The notes: generated by a model from the letters alone, not told the origin. A stretch of DNA of 64,000 nucleotides from Acinetobacter bouvetii DSM 14964 = CIP 107468 (GCF_000368865.1 NZ_KB849730.1:88594-152593), one strand, 5' to 3'; positions 54,171-62,913 are shown, counted from the stretch's first letter. Program-made: numbers and translations.

Positions 54171-56276
54171 ATGCCAGGCCCAGAGGTCAGCCAAGCCAAG
54201 CAGCAGCTCAAAATAATTATCGACGCTTATCTTTCAGAAAGCGATGTCGAACGTGTGCTTGAAGCTTGCGATTATGCTGATGTGGCGCATGACGGCATTA
54301 CCCGCAAAAGCGGTGAACCCTATATTCTGCACCCCATTGCAGTCAGCTGTATTTTAGCGCATATGCGCTTGGATGCAGAAACGCTGATGGCGGCCCTGCT
54401 GCACGATGTCATTGAAGACACCGAATTCAATAAAGAAGATATTGCTGAACGCTTCAGCAAAACTGTCGCTGAACTGGTCGATGGCGTAACCAAACTGAGC
54501 CATTCCAGTGACAAAGAATACAATAAAGCCGCTTCTTTTCGAAAGATTCTGCAAGCCACCCTGCAAGACCCGCGTGTCATTATTATTAAACTGGCTGACC
54601 GCTATCACAACATGACCACCCTAGGCGCGCTGCGGCCTGATAAGCGCGCCCGCATCGCGCAAGAAACCTTTGAAATTTTTGTTCCAATGGCGCGTCTGGT
54701 CGGCATGAATGAAATGGCCGACAACCTTGAGCATCTCTGCTACCAAAACTTAGATTTGGATATGTATAATAATGTTCAGGATGCCCTGCTGAAAACCAAG
54801 CCCAAACGCTGTGAATATCAAACCAAATGGGAAAACAACTTAACTTCCCTTCTGCAAGAGCATAAAATTGCCGGCCGCATCAAAAAGAAAAACAACAATA
54901 TTGAATTGCTGCGCCACTTCGTCAAAAATGACATTGACCTGCAAGAGCTGACTCACAGTCACGCCTTTGAGATTATCCTGCAAAGCATTGCCGACTGTGA
55001 CCGGCTTGCTGAAATCTTGCGCAACAGCTTTCAAGTGCTGCACTATGAAGACCACATCCGCCGTCCGCTGCCTGGCGGCAACCAATCACTGATGATGCGA
55101 TTAAAAGGCGAAAAGACCACACTGTCACTCACTATTCAAACCGAACTTATGCGCAAAGCCGCCCGCTTCGGTGTTGTTTTAGGTGAGAATGCGCCGCAGG
55201 CTTGCCGCTCCGCCATTCAGGCGTCTATGCAGAATCTGAATGTACTGGTTGACGGTGAATGCGCCAAAACCACGTTCAATGACCTGCTGGATTATCTGCA
55301 TCAAGAAAAAATTTGGGTCTACACCCCGCATGGCCATTTGCATGAATTGCCTCAAGGCGCGACAGCAGTCGATTTTGCCTATTCTGCCAGCTTATTCCTC
55401 GGCAACCATGCCGTAGGCGCAAAGATCAATGGTGAAACCAAACCGCTGTCCACGCCTTTGCAAAGCGGCCAGGTAATTGAAATTATCACCGATGTGCTTG
55501 CAACGCCCAACCCAGACTGGCTGAGTTTTATCAATACGCAAAAGGCGCGCCGCGCGCTGCAAAATATTTTGCGCGATCAGGATTTAGATGAACAGCGCCT
55601 TGTCGGCCAGCAAGCGCTGAACCGCGCCTTAAAGCTGTTTAACCGCTCTATCAAAGATCTCACTCAATCCGACTGGGAAAATGTTCTGGAATGGCGGCAC
55701 ATTAACAGCCCAGACGACCTCTATGAGCAAATAGCCGTTGGTGATTTGCTGCCGCAGCTGGTGGCAAATCATTTATTTGCGCAAGATGCGCCACAGGAAG
55801 TCGCAGCATCTGACCGTTTGATTCAGGGCACAGAAGGCATTGACGTTAAGTATGCACACTGCTGCAACCCGGTGCTTGGCGATCCGATTCAAGGGCATTT
55901 ATCCCGACGCGGGCTGATTGTGCACCGCTCCCGCTGCCATAATCTTTTGCATGAGCAGCATCTGCATCCGGAGAACATTATGCCGCTGCAGTGGAACACC
56001 GAAAATACGGATGAAATCAGTTTCAGCGCCTATCTCAGCATCAACATCAATATGAATGATGAACAGGTATCCGAGCTGATCTATCAATGCCGTAAAGAAA
56101 AAGTCGGGGTGGAATCCGTCCGCCCCCATGACGGCAAGACCTATGTCAACATCGTCGTACACAACCGCAAGCAAATTGCCGAAGTCATCCGCAATCTGCG
56201 CATGCATTTCGGATTCCCCCGCATTGCGCGCCTTGCCCAGCCCCTCAATACGGCTGAAACCTCTATTGCCAGCTAA
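54171..56276 (+). CDS. spoT: (p)ppGpp hydrolase SpoT with degenerate synthetase domain
   Basis: Stringent-response enzyme of 701 residues. The hydrolase domain has His54, His78-Asp79 ([11 protein letters not shown]) and the later LADRYHNM, so hydrolysis should be intact. The synthetase region is degenerate: the usual G-Y-Q-S-L-H-T is NQSLMMRL, and the catalytic E-V-Q-I-R-T is SLTIQT near residues 318-323. A TGS domain ([22 protein letters not shown] cut as [12 protein letters not shown]), helical and zinc-finger-like region ([11 protein letters not shown]) and ACT domain follow. A. baumannii SpoT has been described as a monofunctional hydrolase with a pseudo-synthetase. AAAGG precedes the start. 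Confidence 0.95.
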   Translation: MPGPEVSQAKQQLKIIIDAYLSESDVERVLEACDYADVAHDGITRKSGEPYILHPIAVSCILAHMRLDAETLMAALLHDVIEDTEFNKEDIAERFSKTVAELVDGVTKLSHSSDKEYNKAASFRKILQATLQDPRVIIIKLADRYHNMTTLGALRPDKRARIAQETFEIFVPMARLVGMNEMADNLEHLCYQNLDLDMYNNVQDALLKTKPKRCEYQTKWENNLTSLLQEHKIAGRIKKKNNNIELLRHFVKNDIDLQELTHSHAFEIILQSIADCDRLAEILRNSFQVLHYEDHIRRPLPGGNQSLMMRLKGEKTTLSLTIQTELMRKAARFGVVLGENAPQACRSAIQASMQNLNVLVDGECAKTTFNDLLDYLHQEKIWVYTPHGHLHELPQGATAVDFAYSASLFLGNHAVGAKINGETKPLSTPLQSGQVIEIITDVLATPNPDWLSFINTQKARRALQNILRDQDLDEQRLVGQQALNRALKLFNRSIKDLTQSDWENVLEWRHINSPDDLYEQIAVGDLLPQLVANHLFAQDAPQEVAASDRLIQGTEGIDVKYAHCCNPVLGDPIQGHLSRRGLIVHRSRCHNLLHEQHLHPENIMPLQWNTENTDEISFSAYLSININMNDEQVSELIYQCRKEKVGVESVRPHDGKTYVNIVVHNRKQIAEVIRNLRMHFGFPRIARLAQPLNTAETSIAS

Positions 56277-56347
56277 TTATTTCGATAAAGCGCACTCGAT
56301 CCTGTCAGATCGGGTATGATGTCTGCATAAGATATAAGGAGAAATTA

Positions 56348-56731
56348 ATGCCTCGCCAAGTAATCCATACTGAAAATGCCCCCGCCGCAATCGGCACTTA
56401 TTCTCAAGCCATCCTGGTTGAGAATACTTTGTATCTTTCAGGGCAAATTGGCTTAGATCCATACAGCATGGAACTGGTAGACGGTATTGAGGCGCAAATC
56501 CGCCGCGTATTTGACAACCTTAAAGCCGTTTGTGAAGCCGCGGGCGGGACTTTAGCCGATATCGCCAAACTGAATATCTTCCTTACCGACTTATCCAACT
56601 TTCAGCTGGTCAACCAAATTATGGGCGAATATTTTGCTCAGCCCTACCCTGCGCGCGCGGCTCTCGGTGTAGCGAGCCTGCCCAAAGATGCGCTGGTAGA
56701 AATGGATGGTATCGTCATTATTAATCAATAA
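56348..56731 (+). CDS. ridA: RidA family enamine/imine deaminase
   Basis: Hydrolyses reactive 2-aminoacrylate and related imines made by pyridoxal-phosphate enzymes. The 127 residues carry [32 protein letters not shown] and [21 protein letters not shown], which includes the catalytic arginine. AAGGAG is 6 bases before the ATG. It follows spoT in the same direction by 71 bases, a common arrangement. Confidence 0.93.
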   Translation: MPRQVIHTENAPAAIGTYSQAILVENTLYLSGQIGLDPYSMELVDGIEAQIRRVFDNLKAVCEAAGGTLADIAKLNIFLTDLSNFQLVNQIMGEYFAQPYPARAALGVASLPKDALVEMDGIVIINQ

Positions 56732-56794
56732 GTTACATAAGAAAATTAAAGTTCTAACTTTATATTTTCCCTATAAATTATGAGCCGCCCTTGC

Positions 56795-56842
56795 GCGGAA
56801 ATCCGAGCAATACTCGAATTTCCGCTCAGTCGGTGTTTTTTT
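56795..56842 (+). terminator. Probable terminator after ridA
   Basis: GCGGAAATCCGAG (56795-56807), loop CAATA, CTCGAATTTCCGC (56813-56825) with one mismatch; a T-tract follows 10 bases later. The gap before the T-run weakens the call. Confidence 0.45.
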
Positions 56843-56887
56843 ATTCAGGATTCCAATCAGATTCATTGCTTTTTAGAATGATTTTTA

Positions 56888-56917
56888 TTGACAAACGATA
56901 ATAATTATCAATAATAT
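56888..56917 (+). promoter_or_regulatory. Fur-box-containing promoter of bfd
   Basis: TTGACA (56888-56893), 18-base spacer, TAATAT (56912-56917). The spacer holds the perfect palindrome GATAATAATTATC (56897-56909), which resembles the Fur consensus GATAATGATAATCATTATC, so iron-loaded Fur should block the promoter. Confidence 0.7.
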
Positions 56918-56952
56918 TACTTATCCTATTTAAACTATCTGGCTGTAAATCC

Positions 56953-57147
56953 ATGTACGTTTGTTTGTGCCGCGGTATTACTGATCAAGACATTAAAGAT
57001 GCGGTCGCCAATGGCGCTGAGAGCTACCGTGAAGTGCGCGATATGCTTGATTTAGGCACCTGCTGTGGCCGCTGCGCCCCAGAAGCCCGCGCAATTATCA
57101 GCGATGAAGTCTCGCAGATTGCGGCCCGTTTAGCCATCGCCGCTTAA
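56953..57147 (+). CDS. bfd: Bacterioferritin-associated ferredoxin
   Basis: [2Fe-2S] ferredoxin that reduces stored iron for release from bacterioferritin. The 64 residues begin MYVCLCRGITDQDI. The cluster ligands Cys4, Cys6, Cys38 and Cys41 follow the C-x-C plus C-x2-C spacing of Bfd. It lies behind a Fur-like promoter, so it should be made when iron is short. The bacterioferritin gene follows, after a terminator. Confidence 0.95.
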   Translation: MYVCLCRGITDQDIKDAVANGAESYREVRDMLDLGTCCGRCAPEARAIISDEVSQIAARLAIAA

Positions 57148-57224
57148 GCACATTAACTAATATTCAAAATTCAACCCAATAATCATAATGACAACACCAA
57201 TGGTCTGATGATCATTCCTCCTCC

Positions 57225-57250
57225 CCCGCTTTGACTCTAAGCGGGTTTTT
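57225..57250 (+). terminator. Intrinsic terminator after bfd
   Basis: CCCGCTT (57225-57231), loop TGACTCT, AAGCGGG (57239-57245), then T-tract. Confidence 0.8.
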
Positions 57251-57423
57251 ATTTTATGCATGCCGGGCTGTGTTCCGGAGCAATCGTTTTTGATTGCGAT
57301 TTTCATTTGCTGTTCAATAAATTACTCGCCAACACCCTGCTTCTTGTTTAAGATATTTCTAAGACTGAAATTTTCCAGCCCGCATATTTTATTCAGGGCC
57401 TTATGTTTGATGGAGCAAATGCA

Positions 57424-57888
57424 ATGAAAGGCAATCGTGATGTAATTAATCAGTTAAATCAGGTGCTCTATCATCATTTAACTGCAATCAACCAGTATTT
57501 CCTGCATTCACGCATGTTTAATGACTGGGGCATTGAACAGCTGGGCTCTGCCGAATATAAAGAATCCATCCGTCAAATGAAGCATGCGGATAAAATTATT
57601 GAACGCATCCTTTTCTTGGAAGGTCTGCCGAATTTGCAGCACTTGGGCAAGCTTTATATTGGCCAGCATACTGTTGAAGTACTCAACTGCGATATACGCA
57701 AAGTCAAAGAAAATATTGAAGCCATTCAAAAAACTGTTGCCTTAGCGGAAGAACAACTGGACTATGTCACTCGCGACCTTGTTCAAGAAATTTTAGAAAA
57801 AGAAGAAGAATATTTAGACTGGACTACGACACAACTGGATCTAGCTGAAACCGTGGGTATTGAGAATTACATTCAGAGTCAGATTTAA
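57424..57888 (+). CDS. bfr: Bacterioferritin subunit lacking most ferroxidase ligands
   Basis: Bacterioferritin fold of 154 residues, clearly homologous to E. coli Bfr (AINQYFLHSRMF, MKHADKIIERILFLEGLPNLQ cut as MKHADKIIERILFLEGLP). Compared with the E. coli ferroxidase ligands Glu18, Glu51, His54, Glu94, Glu127 and His130, this protein has His18, Gln51, His54, Val94, Glu127 and Tyr130. Met52, the haem ligand, is kept. This matches the catalytically inactive, haem-binding type of subunit (BfrA in Neisseria, alpha subunit in Pseudomonas), which works with an active partner encoded elsewhere. The ATG at 57424 follows GGAG. Confidence 0.92.
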   Translation: MKGNRDVINQLNQVLYHHLTAINQYFLHSRMFNDWGIEQLGSAEYKESIRQMKHADKIIERILFLEGLPNLQHLGKLYIGQHTVEVLNCDIRKVKENIEAIQKTVALAEEQLDYVTRDLVQEILEKEEEYLDWTTTQLDLAETVGIENYIQSQI

Positions 57889-57897
57889 GCCGATATA

Positions 57898-57928
57898 AAA
57901 AATGCCAGATGACTGATCTGGCATTTTT
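57898..57928. terminator. Bidirectional terminator between bfr and tfpZ
   Basis: AAAAATGCCAGAT (57898-57910), loop GACTG, ATCTGGCATTTTT (57916-57928). Confidence 0.85.
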
Positions 57929-57941
57929 GTATACATAAAGC

Positions 57942-58685
57942 TTAATTCCACGGTCTTAAGTCGACGATTTTAATAACATCACCAGTTTCTTTATTGATTA
58001 GAACCGTCATATCAACAACATTTGCTTTTAAAGGAACAAATGCATTCGCTTGTGGGTATTTAGATAAAATACTATTCACTTTCTGTACATCATTATATTG
58101 TTGAAGTTCTTTCAAGTTTTTTGCACTTTGTTTTAGTTGCAGTTTCGCTTTAGTAAAGTCAAAATAACGCTCAGGTTTTTGTGCAATCGAAATCCCTCTA
58201 AATGCTTCAGCGAACATATCATTATTCCGAGTATTTACATCTTGGGCAAATTCAACAGCAACGTATTGTGGCTTAAACCATGAAACCTGCTGGTACTGTG
58301 GTAAAGCTTGAGCAATATGATCATCAATGATTTCATTCTTGCGCACTAACTCAAAACAATCTACATTATATGCAATCCATGCAGGTCGACCTTGCTCAAT
58401 ACTATAAATACCATAGCAAAGTGCCACTATTTGCAGTGCAATAATCACGCTTAAATCAAATTTAAGTGTTTTTTTACCTTCCTTATAAACTAATAAGCCT
58501 AATAATGGCCCCAATATAACATCGATGACTAAGAGCATAAGAAAAATCTGTGTTACGCCCACGGCTGTTGCAAATGGTGATGGATACCAAATAAAAAAGA
58601 TCAATCCAATTGTAAACAAGGATATTAATAAAGAAATTAATATATGACCTAAAAAAAATCTAATGCGGCAACTCATTTTTTTCAA
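57942..58685 (-). CDS. tfpZ: TfpX/TfpZ-type type IV pilin accessory protein
   Basis: A 247-residue inner-membrane protein of the TfpX/TfpZ family, found next to pilin genes in Acinetobacter, Moraxella and Pseudomonas. Several N-terminal hydrophobic segments (about residues 11-32, 38-63 and 75-96) precede a large periplasmic C-terminal domain that contains GRPAWIAYNVDCFELV and ends VIKIVDLRPWN. The family is thought to help assembly of its neighbouring pilin. It diverges from the pilin at 58880. Confidence 0.85.
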   Translation of the reverse strand: MKKMSCRIRFFLGHILISLLISLFTIGLIFFIWYPSPFATAVGVTQIFLMLLVIDVILGPLLGLLVYKEGKKTLKFDLSVIIALQIVALCYGIYSIEQGRPAWIAYNVDCFELVRKNEIIDDHIAQALPQYQQVSWFKPQYVAVEFAQDVNTRNNDMFAEAFRGISIAQKPERYFDFTKAKLQLKQSAKNLKELQQYNDVQKVNSILSKYPQANAFVPLKANVVDMTVLINKETGDVIKIVDLRPWN

Positions 58686-58828
58686 ACAATCAATTTTAAA
58701 AAATCAATATTAACCATATACTGAGAATTAACCTAATATTTTTTATAATTGACATTTTTTGTCAAATACTTACATTTTTTATTAAGCCTATTTAAATATA
58801 AAACACTAATATATATTAATATTTAAAC

Positions 58829-58844
58829 TGGAACACTTTTTGCA
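58829..58844 (+). promoter_or_regulatory. Sigma-54 promoter of second pilin
   Basis: TGGAACACTTTTTGCA has GG and GC separated by 10 bases and matches the -24/-12 consensus TGGCACGRNNNTTGCW well. It is 36 bases before the pilin ATG. Confidence 0.75.
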
Positions 58845-58879
58845 TTAACAAAAAAATAATTCTAATATTTGAGCTCGCT

Positions 58880-59293
58880 ATGCAAAAAGGTTTCAGTTTA
58901 ATAGAACTAATTATAGTGATAGCCATTATCGGTATAATATCAACTTCAGCTGTATCAAGTTACTATTTCTTTATGATAAAAAGCAGAATAAATACAGCAC
59001 TTTACGAGATTTCATCTGTAAAACCGGCATACGAAATCATTGTAACTCAAAGCTTACCAGCAACCATTACACACTCTGATTTGAATATAAAACCAGAGAC
59101 CTCCTTATGCAGCATCAGCATCACCTTGCCCGACTATACCTTAAGCTCAAGCAAGGTCTTAAGCTGTACTTTAAAAAACCAATCTGCACTACAGAATAAT
59201 GCAGAAATATATTTAACCCGTACACCATCAGGTCAATATCAATGCAAGACTATTGGCATACCCAATTATCTTATTCCGACAGAATGCAAATAG
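58880..59293 (+). CDS. Second type IV pilin, PilA-like
   Basis: Type IV pilin-like protein with a very short leader MQKG, then FSLIELIIVIAIIGIIS, Glu at +5. The body is about 133 residues with three internal cysteines plus a last one (SLCSIS, LSCTLK, YQCKTI, PTECK); the last two would form the C-terminal disulfide loop. The DNA is richer in A+T than average for the window. It is encoded opposite to pilA, from its own sigma-54-type promoter, divergent from tfpZ. Its stop is 4 bases from the stop of the convergent serine hydrolase. It may be an alternative shaft pilin or a minor pilin. Confidence 0.85.
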   Translation: MQKGFSLIELIIVIAIIGIISTSAVSSYYFFMIKSRINTALYEISSVKPAYEIIVTQSLPATITHSDLNIKPETSLCSISITLPDYTLSSSKVLSCTLKNQSALQNNAEIYLTRTPSGQYQCKTIGIPNYLIPTECK

Positions 59294-59297
59294 AAGT

Positions 59298-60494
59298 TTA
59301 GTGATATTGCTGCCTTAAATGCTGATAAATCTTCATTTTAGTTTGGTCATATTGCTGCTGACCTAAAGCAGCTTGGCCGCTTGATAATAAAGCCGTTACC
59401 CCCCCCTTATCATCCACTACCACCAAAGAGCTCATACCCAATAAAGTGCCATCTCGAAAGTACACTTTTAAACTATTCGAATTTTGCTGATAGGGAAACA
59501 TTGCATAGCCATAACAGTCACGCAGTTTAGCTAAATCACAAGAAGTATCTGGTTGGCTCAAAATATTAGGCTGTGGCTTTTTAATCATTTTTTTTACTTG
59601 CAATGCCAGTGCACTAGCATTGCCAGATAAGCCCGCAGAAGATGCCAAAGCAGGATAATCAAAGGCAGTATAAATATCACTATAGCCTGTTAAAGAAGTT
59701 TCAATATACCGGTACTTTGCTTCATCAGCATAACGCTTATTTTTTAGAAAGTGTATATTATCTGCTGCTAAAGCATATTTTTTTTCAACCACACTTTGAT
59801 ATTTAGCATGATTCTGATGAGCAATAATTTCACCTAATAAACAATAGCCTAAATTTGAATAACTGAAAGTTGTATCTGGGTCAAACGTTAATTGGACTTG
59901 TGCAAGTTTTTCCAACACTGATGGACAAAATGGCACTTCTCCCGACCTAAACATCTCATCCCCCATTAAACCTGTACGATTAAAACCAGCACGATGCAAC
60001 AATAGATCATTCACTGTAATTTGGGCAATGCGCGGATCTGCTAATACAGATTTTATTGGCAATAAACTCAATACAGGCGCATCTAATTCAATTTTTTGCT
60101 GCTTAACTAAATCAAGAACAGCATCACTGGTCCATAACTTCGATACGCTAGCATAACGAAAACGAGTACTTTCCGTTACTTTCTGTGAAAATAATGGAAT
60201 GCCTAAGTATCCGCCTTCACAATGAAACAATTGCCTTTGAGGAGATATATAAACAATTTGGGCATTAGGCGCATTGTGCGTCAATATCGTATTGTTTAAG
60301 ACCTCTTTCAACCAATATGGACTATTTTCCATACAGCTAACTGACTGTTGTTCAAGTTTCGCCTGTATCGGATACAGCTGGACATTTAATTTATTACGTT
60401 CAATTGTATTTACATAATAATAAATAGAAATACCGGCAATCATTAAGAGAGAGAAAACTATAATTAATTCTGATAATTTTAATTCCTGACGCAT
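59298..60494 (-). CDS. Membrane-anchored beta-lactamase-fold serine hydrolase
   Basis: Class C beta-lactamase/DD-peptidase-fold protein of 398 residues with one N-terminal membrane helix. The nucleophile motif S-x-x-K is S116-V-S-K119 and the second motif Y-x-N is Y212-S-N214; the late SSGQAALG region may supply the third. It is not a classical secreted AmpC: it lacks a cleavable signal and stays anchored. The N-terminal helix (KLSELIIVFSLLMIAGISIY) mimics a pilin helix with Glu at the same place, but the residue before the expected cleavage is Glu4, not Gly. It lies between two pilin genes. The substrate could be peptidoglycan, a pilin modification or an ester; unknown. Confidence 0.85.
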   Translation of the reverse strand: MRQELKLSELIIVFSLLMIAGISIYYYVNTIERNKLNVQLYPIQAKLEQQSVSCMENSPYWLKEVLNNTILTHNAPNAQIVYISPQRQLFHCEGGYLGIPLFSQKVTESTRFRYASVSKLWTSDAVLDLVKQQKIELDAPVLSLLPIKSVLADPRIAQITVNDLLLHRAGFNRTGLMGDEMFRSGEVPFCPSVLEKLAQVQLTFDPDTTFSYSNLGYCLLGEIIAHQNHAKYQSVVEKKYALAADNIHFLKNKRYADEAKYRYIETSLTGYSDIYTAFDYPALASSAGLSGNASALALQVKKMIKKPQPNILSQPDTSCDLAKLRDCYGYAMFPYQQNSNSLKVYFRDGTLLGMSSLVVVDDKGGVTALLSSGQAALGQQQYDQTKMKIYQHLRQQYH

Positions 60495-60512
60495 TTTATT
60501 CCTCTTAAAATA

Positions 60513-60538
60513 AAGAAACCTCCCAAGGGAGGTTTCTT
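60513..60538 (-). terminator. Intrinsic terminator after pilA
   Basis: On the minus strand AAGAAACCTCC, loop CTTG, GGAGGTTTCTT, then TATTTT. It lies between pilA and the serine-hydrolase gene. Confidence 0.75.
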
Positions 60539-60563
60539 ACAGCTATACTTAAATAAATAAGTA

Positions 60564-61034
60564 TTAAGGCTTGGTAGCAGCAGTTTTACAACCAGCTGGC
60601 TGGAATTTAGCATCAACATCAGTAGAACAAGTCCATTGACCAGGATTTGTCGCATCAGTAGAAGAAGCACGAGTCCAAGTCATATGCTTACCTGTTAATA
60701 AACTTCCGCCAGTAGCACCAAATAATGCTTTAACTGTAGCTTCGCCTGTATCTTTAATTGTAACAACCGCTTGTTTGTTTGCAGCCACACCAAATGTTTG
60801 ATCTGCACCTAAAAGACTAGAAATAGGCGGCTTAATATTTGCACATTCAGCTGCATCTGTAATACACATATCAACGAAACCTTTAAGTTCCGATATTTCA
60901 CCAAATACGCGAGTTACTTGTGATTTAGTAACATAGTTTTGGTATTGCGGAATCGCAATCGCAGCAAGAATACCGATAATTGCAACAACGATCATTAATT
61001 CGATAAGGGTAAAACCCTTTTGAACTGATTTCAT
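60564..61034 (-). CDS. pilA: Major type IV pilin
   Basis: Prepilin with leader MKSVQKG then [20 protein letters not shown], the canonical PilA N-terminus with Glu at +5. It is 156 residues with cysteines in DMCITD and ECANI, and a C-terminal pair in WTCSTD and GCKTA that would form the D-loop. It ends ATKP, so it lacks the C-terminal serine that is glycosylated by TfpO in some Acinetobacter, and no tfpO gene follows. ATG 61034 has GGAG at 6 bases. A sigma-54-type promoter is upstream, as known for pilA. Confidence 0.93.
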   Translation of the reverse strand: MKSVQKGFTLIELMIVVAIIGILAAIAIPQYQNYVTKSQVTRVFGEISELKGFVDMCITDAAECANIKPPISSLLGADQTFGVAANKQAVVTIKDTGEATVKALFGATGGSLLTGKHMTWTRASSTDATNPGQWTCSTDVDAKFQPAGCKTAATKP

Positions 61035-61093
61035 AACATTCTCCACAAATGTCTTTTAATTTAATTATTAAGCGTTCAGCTTGTTTTATAAAT

Positions 61094-61109
61094 AGCACTA
61101 ATTGTGCCA
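61094..61109 (-). promoter_or_regulatory. Sigma-54 promoter of pilA
   Basis: On the minus strand TGGCACAATTAGTGCT, with GG and GC separated by 10 bases. The -24 element TTGGCAC is a perfect match. It lies about 60 bases before the pilA ATG. PilR-type control is expected from the family. Confidence 0.8.
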
Positions 61110-61237
61110 AGATTGATTATAATTAAAATTTCAAAAAATACAGCACTTTAAAAAAGTATTTTGTATCTTTGTAATTTTTATATCATTTATTGTGCTTTAA
61201 AGTGACGATTTATGTCACATTTTCCCCAACTTTTACC

Positions 61238-61798
61238 CTACTCTAAAATGATTGGCGCATTTCCTAATTCATTTTTCACATCCAGACGGCTGTGCTGATA
61301 AAAATCAGCCAGCACTTTGCCAATTTCAAACACCCCTTGAAGCATCGCCTGACGGTATTGATGCTGTGCCATCTGTCCAATAACATCTTGACAAATACTG
61401 TCCCACACCTGCTGCTGAGTAGCATTTTTGATGCCGCGGTCAATGACGATCTCCACCTTGCGTTCACACATGTTTAGATACAGCAGCACGCCGCTATTGA
61501 ACTCCGTATCCCATACGCCCAGCTCAGCAAACAGCTGCTGCGCACGTGCCCGCGTATCTTGAAAATAAGCCTGATGCGCTGGAATGTGGCCTTCTATCAC
61601 CACTTGAATTTCCCCGGCATGCCCCTGTTCTGCCTGCTCAACCGCATGCGCAATTGCCTGCTGGTCTTGCTTATTGAAATAGCGTTTGGCCGCAGGCATA
61701 TAAAAGAAATGCTTCAGCCAGCGTTTAACACTCGGCCTCGTGACTTCTTCCAGCTTCGGCTGCGTTAAAATTTCTGTTGTTTCTGATTTTGTTACCAT
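61238..61798 (-). CDS. TPM-domain protein, no signal peptide
   Basis: Protein of 186 residues with a TPM_phosphatase-like domain (about residues 43-170: EQGHAGEIQVVIEGHIP, FNSGVLLYLNMCERKVEIVIDRGI cut as GVLLYLNMCERKVEIVIDRG). The shape is that of the YgcG/TPM family, but without signal peptide or transmembrane helix. Its start overlaps the end of the upstream YgcG gene, so the two are one operon with lemA. Function in the family is unclear; photosystem repair is a plant role only. Confidence 0.83.
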   Translation of the reverse strand: MVTKSETTEILTQPKLEEVTRPSVKRWLKHFFYMPAAKRYFNKQDQQAIAHAVEQAEQGHAGEIQVVIEGHIPAHQAYFQDTRARAQQLFAELGVWDTEFNSGVLLYLNMCERKVEIVIDRGIKNATQQQVWDSICQDVIGQMAQHQYRQAMLQGVFEIGKVLADFYQHSRLDVKNELGNAPIILE

Positions 61799-62889
61799 GA
61801 GCCTGAAGCGCCTCCGCCGCCAAATCCGCCACCGCCGCCGCTGTAGCCTCCTCCACCGCCAAAGCCGCCTCCAGAACCTCGGCCGCCGCCGCGCCCTGCA
61901 CCAGACAAAACGGCTTGAAAGATCAGTTGCGCCAATGCAGTAATCAGCAAAAAGAAAATCCCGCCGCCAATCAGCAAACTGGTGACCAGCCCCGCCCCAT
62001 TCACCAACCCCGCCACCGTACCGGCAACAGCAGCTGTCGCCGCGCTTAGACGGTTGCCGACGGCGTAAGAACCGATAATCCCGGCAATTAAAATAAATAA
62101 TGCTGCGCTGAAGGTCTTCTGTTTAGCCTGCTGCTCATGCAAGGCCTGCTCTTGCCGTTCTTTTAATTCCTGCGCTGCTTTGGCGGCCACTTCAGGGTCC
62201 ATATTCAGCACATTTTCAATCTCGCTCAATCCAGCCTGAATCCCTTGCGCATACAGATTTTGCTTAAAATAGGGGGTGATTTGATTGCGGATAATCCGGC
62301 TGAGCACAATATCCGGCAAAACCCCTTCCAGCCCGTAACCCGAAAGGATTTGAATGCGGTGATCATTGACCGCTATCGCCATCAGCAAGCCATTGTCCTG
62401 TTTGGCAGAACCCAGTTTCCATTGCTCTGCTGCCCGCATTGCAAAGCCAAAGATATCTTCCTGCCCTGTTGTTGGCACAATGATAATGCCAATTTGCGCT
62501 TTGCCGGATTCATGCAGTTTCAAAATTTGCTGTGTAATGGACTGCTTTTCTGCCGGACTGAGTAAGTTCGCCTGATCGACCACGGGCTCATTGAGTGTCG
62601 GCAAGCCGCGAATGGATTCTCCATCCGCCATATCATTCGCGATATCCGGGGCAGGATTTGATGCTAGCGCCGCATCAGATTCCTGCACTGCTGGCTTGGC
62701 CTGCGTACTTTTTTGCTGATTTTGAATAATTTTGCCCGCTGCGGCAATTTCAGCATCATCAGCCGCGGCTGTTTCACTCCAGGCATTGAAGCTGAACGTG
62801 AGCAGACAGGCTGCAAAAAAAATATGCAGCCGCATTGCCATGGCTTTCAATGCCATGCTTCGCGGCTTAGACCATTCCAGCATCAGCAT
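61792..62889 (-). CDS. YgcG-type TPM protein with Gly-rich tail
   Basis: Secreted, membrane-anchored TPM-domain protein of up to 365 residues. The signal peptide (MRLHIFFAACLLTFSFNAW after several possible starts; MAM at residue 17 is likely) is followed by a Gln/Ala-rich segment and the TPM domain with VVDQANLLSP, GIIIVPTTG and RIQILSGYGLEGVLPD, all typical of YgcG. Two hydrophobic segments then precede a C-terminal tail made mostly of glycine. It is the middle gene of lemA-ygcG-TPM, a common arrangement. Confidence 0.86.
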   Translation of the reverse strand: MLMLEWSKPRSMALKAMAMRLHIFFAACLLTFSFNAWSETAAADDAEIAAAGKIIQNQQKSTQAKPAVQESDAALASNPAPDIANDMADGESIRGLPTLNEPVVDQANLLSPAEKQSITQQILKLHESGKAQIGIIIVPTTGQEDIFGFAMRAAEQWKLGSAKQDNGLLMAIAVNDHRIQILSGYGLEGVLPDIVLSRIIRNQITPYFKQNLYAQGIQAGLSEIENVLNMDPEVAAKAAQELKERQEQALHEQQAKQKTFSAALFILIAGIIGSYAVGNRLSAATAAVAGTVAGLVNGAGLVTSLLIGGGIFFLLITALAQLIFQAVLSGAGRGGGRGSGGGFGGGGGYSGGGGGFGGGGASGSW

Positions 62890-62913
62890 TCCTTATGACT
62901 TTATGGATGATGA

